Below are positions 1-5,813 of a stretch of 7,097 bases of DNA, in pieces; position 1 is the stretch's first letter; every line of letters starts with the position of its first letter. This stretch comes from an uncultured Oscillospiraceae bacterium (GTDB lineage Bacteria > Bacillota > Clostridia > Oscillospirales > Ruminococcaceae). Below the pieces are notes generated by a model. It was not told the origin of the DNA. It saw only the letters and a program-made list of their open reading frames with translations, and ran no database searches. The position numbers were made by a program, and so were the translations under genes. The stretch is taken from assembly GCA_910587465.1 (NCBI GenBank), contig CAJUMS010000120.1, positions 1-7,097 of the forward strand, in the 5' to 3' direction.

Positions 1-135
1 AAAACTCGTTTTTTTTGAGAAAATTGTGTAAAGTTATATTGACAAAATCAGAACGAACTCGGAAGATTTCACGAATTCTCGGTTGGTGTTCGCGTTGGTG
101 CGCAACTTATGCTTGAAATGATGAAAGAGCTTTAA
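1..135 (+). pseudogene. 3' remnant of a small gene, possibly DUF6809-like
   Basis: The open frame from 43 to the TAA at 133-135 encodes a tail containing GRFHEFSVGVRVGAQLMLEM, with no usable start codon and a stop just upstream at 40-42. The frame one base over reads KLVFFEKIV, then TAA at 29-31, then SYIDKI. Joining the two frames by one missing base near position 49 gives a continuous SYIDKI-QNELGRFHEF reading. That fits a decayed gene with one nonsense codon and one single-base deletion. The pattern of a glutamate/aromatic segment followed by a 'xxGxRxGAQLMLE' helix resembles the C-terminus of small Firmicutes proteins I recall as DUF6809, whose role is unknown; this assignment is tentative. 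A strong hairpin terminator follows six bases after the stop, so this was probably once a functional transcription unit. Because the window cuts it at the left edge, a short intact gene with an unusual start cannot be fully excluded. Confidence 0.4.
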
Positions 136-140
136 TAACA

Positions 141-179
141 AGAGACGATCTCGTGAGAGGTCGTCTCTTAATTTTATTT
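141..179 (+). terminator. Rho-independent terminator between convergent genes
   Basis: AGAGACGATCTC (141-152) pairs with GAGGTCGTCTCT (157-168) across a GTGA loop, a GNRA-type tetraloop. The T-rich run TAATTTTATTT follows at 169-179. In plus-strand RNA all 12 pairs form, one of them a U-G wobble. In minus-strand RNA the same position becomes a C-A mismatch, and the downstream tract (TGTTATT) is poorer in U. The structure is therefore best fitted to end plus-strand transcription from the remnant gene at the left edge. It may also serve, less efficiently, the ATPase gene that ends at 174 on the other strand. Confidence 0.8.
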
Positions 180-1364
180 ATCGTCAAGGCTGTTCTTCAA
201 AAGAAAATCTTTCAGCTTGATATGCCGTACAACGCTTGTCGAATAGTCGATATCGTCATTGGTTATCAGAATTTTCTGTGAGAGATTATCTATACCCTTA
301 AACGCCTCAAACTCGCGCTCGTATGCTTTATCTTCGGCAACGCTATACGCAACTTGAATAAAATATTTCTTGTTTCCGGATTGAGCGAGAAAATCAATTT
401 CCTTGCCGGAGTTATTATATACCCAAATGTTATAGCCCATATACACAAGTTCATTGTAGACAATATTTTCAAGATTGTGAGTCAGATCAAATCTATTATC
501 AAGACATCTCAAAGAATTAAACGCAACATCTGCGTCATAAATCTTCGCGTAATAGCTAAGCTCTCTTTTGGTTCGCGTAGAGTACTGCTTAACAGACTCA
601 ATAATATACGCCTCTTCGAGGTAATCGAGGTATTTCATAATCGTGTTTATTGAACACGATTCGTGCTCTTTTTTGATATAATCACGAATCGATTTCGCAG
701 AAAAAATCCTGCTGTTTGAGCGCAGAATATAGTTTACAAGGCTCTTAAAAAGGCTTTCCTTGCGGATTTTGTAACGATGAACAAGGTCGTTAATAATTAT
801 AGTATCATCTAGATCGTCAAGATACCTGCGCTGTGCCTCAAGGCTGTCAAACTCAAAACGTTTCGGAAATCCGCCCCAAACCAAATAATCGGTAACAGAA
901 ACCTCCTTACCAAGTTCTTTGGTATACTCCAGAATCTCCTTATAAACAAACGGACGAACACGAAAAGCCACATATCTTCCGCTAAGCTCTTTTGTGAACT
1001 CGCCCGACAACAGCTTTGAATTTGACCCGGTAATAAAAAGTGAGTAATCATAAAGCCGCAGCGTTTTGCAAGCTTCTTGCCAACCGTCCAACACTTGAAT
1101 TTCATCAAAGAACAGATAGCATTTACCATCTTTGCGATGATTTTCGACATAATCAATCAACACGTTGCCGTCCGTAATATTAGCGGAAACGCGCTTGTCC
1201 TCAAAGTTCAGACTGATGATGTTATCGGTTTTTTGTCCAATATCAGCCATTATCTGCTGCAAAATCACGGATTTCCCTGAACGGCGTATTCCCGTGATTA
1301 TCTTTATCAGATCGGAATCGTAAAACTCCCTAACTGGTTGAATATAGTGCTCTCTGTATATCAT
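174..1364 (-). CDS. AAA_14/DUF4143 family ATPase
   Basis: This 396-residue protein has the standard two-part layout of AAA_14 plus DUF4143 ATPases. The Walker A is GIRRSGKS (residues 25-32) and the Walker B is CYLFFDEIQ (82-90, with D87 and E88). A sensor-like FITGSNSKLLSGE lies at 110-122 and the family's LSGR at 127-130. A helical/winged-helix stretch (about 195-260) precedes a C-terminal PD-(D/E)XK-like fold with EIDF (322-325) and IQVAYS (336-341). The last element lacks the usual E-x-K, so nuclease activity is doubtful. There is no signal peptide or membrane segment, so it is probably cytoplasmic. The ATG at 1364 is chosen because GGGGTGA lies four bases upstream and a consensus promoter sits just before it. 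The frame stays open to a TTG at 1541, but that extension would start upstream of the promoter. Family members are widespread in Firmicutes and Bacteroidetes with no settled function; a role in defence or toxin-like control is inferred only from context. Confidence 0.93.
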   Translation of the reverse strand: MIYREHYIQPVREFYDSDLIKIITGIRRSGKSVILQQIMADIGQKTDNIISLNFEDKRVSANITDGNVLIDYVENHRKDGKCYLFFDEIQVLDGWQEACKTLRLYDYSLFITGSNSKLLSGEFTKELSGRYVAFRVRPFVYKEILEYTKELGKEVSVTDYLVWGGFPKRFEFDSLEAQRRYLDDLDDTIIINDLVHRYKIRKESLFKSLVNYILRSNSRIFSAKSIRDYIKKEHESCSINTIMKYLDYLEEAYIIESVKQYSTRTKRELSYYAKIYDADVAFNSLRCLDNRFDLTHNLENIVYNELVYMGYNIWVYNNSGKEIDFLAQSGNKKYFIQVAYSVAEDKAYEREFEAFKGIDNLSQKILITNDDIDYSTSVVRHIKLKDFLLKNSLDDK

Positions 1365-1368
1365 ATTA

Positions 1369-1375
1369 TCACCCC
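1369..1375 (-). promoter_or_regulatory. Ribosome binding site deciding the ATPase start
   Basis: On the minus strand GGGGTGA lies four bases before the ATG at 1364. Its GGTGA part matches the 3' end of the anti-Shine-Dalgarno region. It separates the ATG at 1364 from the alternative in-frame TTG at 1541. The predicted transcript start falls right at or next to this site, giving a leader of only about 11-13 nt. Confidence 0.75.
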
Positions 1376-1382
1376 TATCTAT

Positions 1383-1411
1383 ATTATACTGAAAAGTTTG
1401 CGGTTTGTCAA
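1383..1411 (-). promoter_or_regulatory. Consensus sigma-A promoter of the ATPase gene
   Basis: On the minus strand TTGACA (1406-1411) is followed by exactly 17 bases and then TATAAT (1383-1388), a perfect match in both hexamers and in spacing. Transcription should begin near 1375-1377, 11-13 bases before the ATG at 1364. The ATPase can therefore be expressed independently of the genes upstream of it. The -35 box lies inside the spacer of an inverted repeat, which suggests the strong promoter is held in check by a repressor. Confidence 0.88.
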
Positions 1412-1442
1412 GCAAAACTTTCAGTAATAATGAAAATTTTGC
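1386..1442. repeat. Repeated operator-like boxes over the ATPase promoter
   Basis: Three related boxes lie here on the plus strand: ATACTGAAAAGTTTGC (1386-1401), the inverted GCAAAACTTTCAG (1412-1424) and ATAATGAAAATTTTGC (1427-1442). The first and third match at 14 of 16 positions as direct repeats. The first (from 1389) and second match at 11 of 13 as an inverted repeat with a 10-base spacer that contains part of the -35 box. A weaker fourth copy, TGAAAAATGC, starts at 1443. Position over the promoter is typical of a repressor binding region. No regulator gene is present in the window, so the binder is unknown. Confidence 0.55.
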
Positions 1443-1521
1443 TGAAAAATGCATAATATTACTTCTTGTAAAAGTGATGTAGAAAGGCTTGTATACCAAA
1501 CAAGTAAAGGTTATGGAAATT

Positions 1522-1617
1522 TTAATACCGAAAATAAGCAATCGAAATTTCTTCGCAGATAATTAACCAACGAACAAACGAGTCCGAACCTGCTGTATGA
1601 GTAAGAAAGTTTACCAT
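1522..1617 (-). CDS. Possible 31-residue small ORF with AGGAGG site
   Basis: On the minus strand AAGAGGAGGCAATG begins a 31-codon frame that starts MVNFLTHTAGSDSFVRW and ends IAYFRY-TAA. The ATG is 31 bases after the stop of the YobI-like gene, so it would be carried on that transcript. The full AGGAGG sits only two bases from the ATG, tighter than ideal, although the overlapping upstream GAGG has a spacing of five. There is no clear membrane helix or known domain. It could be a true small protein, the decayed start of a lost gene, or chance. I do not recognise it. Confidence 0.25.
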   Translation of the reverse strand: MVNFLTHTAGSDSFVRWLIICEEISIAYFRY

Positions 1618-1648
1618 TGCCTCCTCTTAATTTAAGTTGAGCAATAAA

Positions 1649-4600
1649 TTATTGATTTTTATTTTTCTTGACCACATATTTTTGAGGGTTCTTTTCGTCC
1701 TCGTAAAAATCTGCAATCCATCCATGCTTTTTTAGTGTATTAAAAATGGCAGTTGTTTCCTCATTGTTTTCGTAGCGTCTACGCCCACTATTCTTTGAGA
1801 AAATGTTATTTAATTCAGCCAAATCCAGCTCCTCCAAATGCAACATACATTGTTCTTCATCCATTTTCGAAAGAGACAAATCAAATAGCTCCAATTTTTG
1901 ATCCATTGTTACGGTTTTGTCTTTCAGAAGTAACGAAAGCAACTTATCGTCAAGCTCAAACATATTTGCAGCAATACTTTCAATATAACATATTGTTAAT
2001 TCAAATATAATTCTTTTAGTTTGTTCGCCATAAATGCTGAAATTATTAAGGAGTTCAGCCATATCAGATTGTTCGTAGTTATTTGTTAAAATGTAAGCAG
2101 CAACTTCATCAGAGTAATCTCTGTCAATAATTGAGATAGGCTCATCAACAAATTTCAGTAAGTTCAACTTGTGTGCGTTGTCAATGTCCCAATTTATAAT
2201 TGTCAGAATTTCTTCAGGTTCAGCTATTTCATCTTGTATTTCTATATAGCTGCTAAAATTTTGCTTGATAAACGAATATTTGGTTTCAGGATAGTTTGTG
2301 CGAATATATTCAATACTGTCTGTGGTCATCTGCATTAATCCACTATCAATAAGCACTTCGATTTTTTCATCTTCAATTGATTGCACATCATAGGCAGCAA
2401 ATTCGTAATCCAGATTGCAAAGAATCATTTTATACTTATCAGTGCTAATATCATTGCACTTAACAATAGTTTCGCAAAAACTCTGTACAAAATCATCATC
2501 AAATTCATCCAGCACATTAGAAAAGGAGGTTTCTTGAGGGCTTTCATTTATATATTCTATTAGTTCACTATCAAGCCTATTTTTAATGAAGTAATTCAAA
2601 CAGTTCCCAGGAGAAAAGCAGAGCGCTTTTCTTTGCAGAATGTATTTCCAAAGTGCATTATTTGTTACTAACGTAATATCTGAGATTATTGTTGCAAGAA
2701 AGCCAATATATCTTATTTTCAATGTGTCTTCGATTTCTTGATGATTTAACACATCAAGAACGATGTTCTCATCGTCGGATATTCTATCCTCGCAATTGTC
2801 TAATATTACAGCTAAATATTGCATTAAATTTTCAGAAATATAATTGTGCAATGGAGAGCCAGTATTACTTAATATCTGCGTGTAATTTTTATGAATGATA
2901 TTAAAATCATTCTCAATACCATATTTTATCTTTAGTAGCAATCTGATATTTTCAAAGTTTATTTCATAAAGATCATTTTCATATACTTCGTCAAACAGCT
3001 GCTGGTTAGAAACTTCAAAATCGATTTGTGCAAAAGAAACACCGATATCTTTAAAGCATGAGATAAGCTTGTCTACATCGGGGTGAACTATACTCAGATA
3101 ATCAGATTTTTGAGATATGTATTCGGAAAGGCAATCGTCCAAGTTTATTTTTTCAATGTCACTCAAGTCAGAATAATAAAGCGTATCTATAGAGTAACGT
3201 CTTATTAAATCTAGTGAAATAGAATTATCGCACAAAGCAGACGAAAAGAACTCCGGCCACTGCTGGTTAAATATTCTTACAAATTTCCCTCTTGTATTAT
3301 CTATGGCATAATACCGTGAAATAAAATCAAAATTTCTTTTTTCCTTAAGTTGCGAAATAAAAGTCTGCAAATATTTTGCAATTTTCTCGCTGTCATTGTT
3401 TGATAGCAAATATTCAAACAAGCAGAAGTTTAAAACCTCGTCCTCTCTGAAATCCGCAACGCTCATAAGTGGCGACTCAACAATTGCTTGGGGATCGTTT
3501 ATGCGATAAGTATAGTCATGACCACGTTTGTCTGTAATACGCCGTAGGAATATCTTGTCGTTTGCACTTATACTACCAGGATAGAAATAAGACATATAGT
3601 CGCTGTACGTTTCATCAATATATCCATTCCATATCAAAAATTTGAGCAAATCAAAATATTCACTACGCTTAATTTCTTTGAAATGGTTTGTTTCGCCTAA
3701 CTTGTTCTTGTGTTCCCGGGCAAATACATTATCGACATTTTCTCTTGTAATCAATTCACTTAGTGCTTTAGACTGTATTGTTTCTATATCGTAATTGATT
3801 TGAGCAAGTTTAGCTTCTAGCTCGGGGAGTCTATTGTCAAGATTATCTTGAACTGCTTGTGTTCTTTTGGCTTTATCTTCTTTGTATTGGTTTTGAATTG
3901 TTGTATATTTTTTTTGACTTTCCATACCGTGCTCATACTTGTATTTATCTGACAAACGTTGGTTCTTTATTTTATAAGCATCTTCTAACTCCTCCTGTAA
4001 AATCGGCGTTTCTTTTTTTGCCCATTCTATTCTATCAGATAACTCCAGTCTGTTGACATCATATTTTTTAAGAGTCTCTTCGATTAAGAATGACTTGTAT
4101 GAGAACAGCTCATGCACAAATCCTCTCGCAAGCTGCAAATCGCTAAAGTCACGAGGAAACAAATTTTTATAGGTAATCATAGACATCATCTTGTTAGGAT
4201 TCAAGTCAGTTGTATTCAATATGTTAATATACAATGTGAATTCGTTGCAGATATTCTTAAGCAGTCTCATATCGTCTATGTACAATGAGAGCTTCTGCAA
4301 AAAGCTCTTGTCTAAATTATAATTCACTACATTTTCGCCTAGAAAGATAACAAGTTGTTCATAAGAATTTGAGCCGTCAATAACCGGAATAATTGGAATG
4401 ATAAAATCGAAAAATTTTGTTCTATCCTTTGAAGTAAAAATATCATCTCGGATTAGATAGAAAAATCTAAGAGGCTTTTTTCGATTTGTATTAACGATAT
4501 TGTTTATTTCTCGGAGATGCTCAAATACTTGATTTTCATTAAATCTATCTATATCCTCGAAAACGATTACATCATCATCAACATTTTCAAATAAATATAA

Positions 4601-5281
4601 AACTTCATTTAAGTATTTATCAAAGTATGAGTCATCTTGTTTTTCAAAAATCTCAATTTCGTTGCCCTGGAAACTGATTTTTCTAAACAATGTTTTAAGT
4701 TCTTGTCCCTCAATTAGCTTATAAATAAACCTAACAGAGCAAAAAGTACAAATAATACCACTAATAATTCTTGCGTAAGGGCAGAACAAAAAAGTTAAAA
4801 TTTTTTTCACACAGTTGTCGTTTAATTCTTGAGCGAATTCCGATATACCCGGCGCAAAAAAGAGTATAGCAACACATAAAGCAAAAAGGATTACCCATAT
4901 TGCTAATGACATAATATCTTTAGATTTAATCGTTTGTTTTGCTTTAAAACTTGTTTGAGGGATTTTGTTTATTGGTATATGGTGAATCAATTGATTTAAT
5001 ATTTTACCTTCAAGTATTGATTCACTAACTTTGTTATTTGACAAACTTTCTTCTAATTGATTTTCTTCGTCGAGTGTAGTGAAATGTGTCAAAGATATGT
5101 GTAGAAAACGCTTTTCTGTATGCTTAATTTTGTACGACTCCAAAACGCTACTTTTCCCCGAACTGTATGCTCCAGAAATGGCAACATTCCTTATATCGTC
5201 ATTTTTAAACACGAAGTTGAAAGCTTCCTCATATCCATTTAAATTGACATCGTTTTTGGGAGTAAGTTTTTGAAATTCCAT
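1649..5281 (-). CDS. YobI-like membrane-associated P-loop NTPase
   Basis: This 1210-residue protein matches the YobI-type P-loop NTPase family. The N-terminus has FQKLTPKND, followed by Walker A GAYSSGKSS (residues 37-45). A hydrophobic hairpin with helices at about 124-144 and 163-186 has positive flanks on both outer sides, so the NTPase should be cytoplasmic with a loop of roughly 18 residues outside. Walker B is VIVFEDIDRF (238-247), followed by FFYLIRDD (273-280), the FFDFIIP segment (290-296) and LFPRDF (374-379). A charged coiled coil spans about 400-513. About 670 further residues look helical and unassigned, ending in a possible winged-helix-like tail. Placing membrane helices between Walker A and B recalls KAP NTPases. 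Two starts are possible: ATG at 5281 or GTG at 5287. ATG is preferred because AAAGGA (5293-5298) then aligns about nine bases from it. The gene follows hsdR by 109 bp and is strikingly AT-rich. An anti-phage or sensing role is inferred from location; the molecular activity is unknown. Confidence 0.92.
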   Translation of the reverse strand: MEFQKLTPKNDVNLNGYEEAFNFVFKNDDIRNVAISGAYSSGKSSVLESYKIKHTEKRFLHISLTHFTTLDEENQLEESLSNNKVSESILEGKILNQLIHHIPINKIPQTSFKAKQTIKSKDIMSLAIWVILFALCVAILFFAPGISEFAQELNDNCVKKILTFLFCPYARIISGIICTFCSVRFIYKLIEGQELKTLFRKISFQGNEIEIFEKQDDSYFDKYLNEVLYLFENVDDDVIVFEDIDRFNENQVFEHLREINNIVNTNRKKPLRFFYLIRDDIFTSKDRTKFFDFIIPIIPVIDGSNSYEQLVIFLGENVVNYNLDKSFLQKLSLYIDDMRLLKNICNEFTLYINILNTTDLNPNKMMSMITYKNLFPRDFSDLQLARGFVHELFSYKSFLIEETLKKYDVNRLELSDRIEWAKKETPILQEELEDAYKIKNQRLSDKYKYEHGMESQKKYTTIQNQYKEDKAKRTQAVQDNLDNRLPELEAKLAQINYDIETIQSKALSELITRENVDNVFAREHKNKLGETNHFKEIKRSEYFDLLKFLIWNGYIDETYSDYMSYFYPGSISANDKIFLRRITDKRGHDYTYRINDPQAIVESPLMSVADFREDEVLNFCLFEYLLSNNDSEKIAKYLQTFISQLKEKRNFDFISRYYAIDNTRGKFVRIFNQQWPEFFSSALCDNSISLDLIRRYSIDTLYYSDLSDIEKINLDDCLSEYISQKSDYLSIVHPDVDKLISCFKDIGVSFAQIDFEVSNQQLFDEVYENDLYEINFENIRLLLKIKYGIENDFNIIHKNYTQILSNTGSPLHNYISENLMQYLAVILDNCEDRISDDENIVLDVLNHQEIEDTLKIRYIGFLATIISDITLVTNNALWKYILQRKALCFSPGNCLNYFIKNRLDSELIEYINESPQETSFSNVLDEFDDDFVQSFCETIVKCNDISTDKYKMILCNLDYEFAAYDVQSIEDEKIEVLIDSGLMQMTTDSIEYIRTNYPETKYSFIKQNFSSYIEIQDEIAEPEEILTIINWDIDNAHKLNLLKFVDEPISIIDRDYSDEVAAYILTNNYEQSDMAELLNNFSIYGEQTKRIIFELTICYIESIAANMFELDDKLLSLLLKDKTVTMDQKLELFDLSLSKMDEEQCMLHLEELDLAELNNIFSKNSGRRRYENNEETTAIFNTLKKHGWIADFYEDEKNPQKYVVKKNKNQ

Positions 5282-5292
5282 ATACACTGGTT

Positions 5293-5298
5293 TCCTTT
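5293..5298 (-). promoter_or_regulatory. Ribosome binding site of the YobI-like gene
   Basis: AAAGGA on the minus strand lies 5 bases before the GTG at 5287 and 11 bases before the ATG at 5281. If AAGGA is aligned with the full TAAGGAGG consensus, the spacing becomes 3 and 9 respectively. This favours the ATG. The two options change the protein by only two residues. Confidence 0.6.
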
Positions 5299-5299
5299 C

Positions 5300-5327
5300 G
5301 TTATAACAAAATAATGAAATCGTCCAA
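5300..5327 (-). promoter_or_regulatory. Weak candidate promoter of the YobI-like gene
   Basis: On the minus strand TTGGAC (5322-5327) is followed by 16 bases and TATAAC (5300-5305). The -10 matches five of six consensus positions, the -35 only three. Transcription would start within or next to the ribosome binding site, giving a very short leader like that predicted for the ATPase gene. Since the hsdR to YobI spacer shows no clear terminator, read-through from hsdR is an equally good explanation for expression. Confidence 0.25.
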
Positions 5328-5390
5328 ATCCATTTAAAATCTTGTTGCTAATTAGATTATTCCACTTACAAGTTTATACTAATGTCACTT

Positions 5391-5804
5391 TTAAGCAATC
5401 CCGAAAAACCTCTCAAAGAAAGCCCTAAGCCTATCAATAACACCCTGTTTCTTAACCTCGCGGTTTCCGCCGCCAAACCTCGACACAGGCGGCATGATCT
5501 TGTCGATATCCGTTCCCGTAGTCTTGATCTCGCCGTTTCGGAACGCATTGTCAACAAACTCGCGTGTTTCGGAATCCTTGAGGTTTTCCGCCTTAATAAG
5601 CTCCGCAATAGCTTTTTCGCGCTGCTCTGCGACAAAGTCGTGCCATTCCGTCATAACATCGTCAACATCGTTGATACCCTCGATAAAAGTTTCAATAAGA
5701 TGCTTTTTGCTGCGCAGCTCGGGGCTAGCGTCCATTGCCTTGCGGATAGTGATAAGCACTTCCTTATCCTCGCCGTGAGTATCATGATACTTCTGAACCA
5801 GCAT
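5391..5804 (-). CDS. hsdR: C-terminal fragment of HsdR after the in-frame stop
   Basis: These 137 codons continue the hsdR frame after the TAA at 5811-5813, with only two codons (Ile, Leu) between that stop and the first ATG at 5804. They encode the end of the HsdR helical domain, which in characterised type I enzymes helps dock the motor subunit onto the methyltransferase core. Recognisable segments are KYHDTHGEDKEV (5-16), INDVDDVMTEWHDFV (44-58), GEIKTTGTDIDKIMPPVSRF (91-110), GGGNR (111-115) and the end VIDRLRAFFERFFGIA. No Shine-Dalgarno sequence precedes 5804, so separate translation would depend on reinitiation by ribosomes that stop nine bases earlier. Conservation appears undamaged, so the interruption is probably recent. 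It is best read as part of one broken gene, not as an independent protein. Confidence 0.8.
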   Translation of the reverse strand: MLVQKYHDTHGEDKEVLITIRKAMDASPELRSKKHLIETFIEGINDVDDVMTEWHDFVAEQREKAIAELIKAENLKDSETREFVDNAFRNGEIKTTGTDIDKIMPPVSRFGGGNREVKKQGVIDRLRAFFERFFGIA

Positions 5805-5810
5805 AAGAAT

Positions 5811-5813
5811 TTA
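5811..5813 (-). other. In-frame premature TAA inside hsdR
   Basis: The codon after NID reads TAA, and the same frame resumes with ATT CTT ATG CTG GTT. No base has been gained or lost, so this is a substitution, not a frameshift. The most economical origin is a third-position change of a tyrosine codon. A sequencing error, or a real knockout with selective value, cannot be told apart from the sequence alone. Confidence 0.85.

Larger units (their letters stand above)
1365..1648. other. Spacer between the YobI-like gene and the ATPase gene
   Basis: This 284-base stretch contains the ATPase promoter and its repeat boxes (1369-1442) and a possible 31-codon ORF (1522-1617). I found no convincing terminator for the upstream gene: the palindromes at 1626-1636 and 1642-1654 are short and AT-only or nearly so. 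No tRNA-like or recognised riboswitch structure was seen. The stretch 1443-1521 has only weak imperfect dyads such as ACTTCTTGTAAAAGT. Confidence 0.6.
5282..5390. other. hsdR to YobI-like gene spacer
   Basis: The 109-base spacer is AT-rich and carries the ribosome binding site and a weak promoter candidate of the YobI-like gene. The only dyad of note is CTTGT/ACAAG (five pairs around a loop of about 22 bases), which has no T-run after it. I see no usable terminator for hsdR, so the two genes may share a transcript. Confidence 0.5.

Noticed and set aside
39..67. TTGACA at 39-44 as a plus-strand -35 box
   Set aside because: No acceptable -10 lies 16-18 bases downstream, and the motif falls within the decayed reading frame.
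1365..1541. N-terminal extension of the ATPase from a TTG at 1541
   Set aside because: The extension would begin upstream of the consensus promoter, and the family N-terminus together with a good ribosome binding site begins at 1364.
1626..1636. CTTAATTTAAG palindrome between the YobI-like gene and the small ORF
   Set aside because: Five weak A-T pairs with a one-base centre cannot form a stable RNA hairpin.
1642..1654. CAATAAATTATTG palindrome at the stop of the YobI-like gene
   Set aside because: It is a short AT-rich dyad with no usable loop and no T-run, so it is not a terminator, and such dyads are expected by chance here.
5811..5813. TAA read as a sense codon (alternative genetic code or programmed read-through)
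   Set aside because: The ATPase, the YobI-like gene and hsdR itself all end at TAA as expected, and no read-through context is visible. A simple nonsense change explains it.
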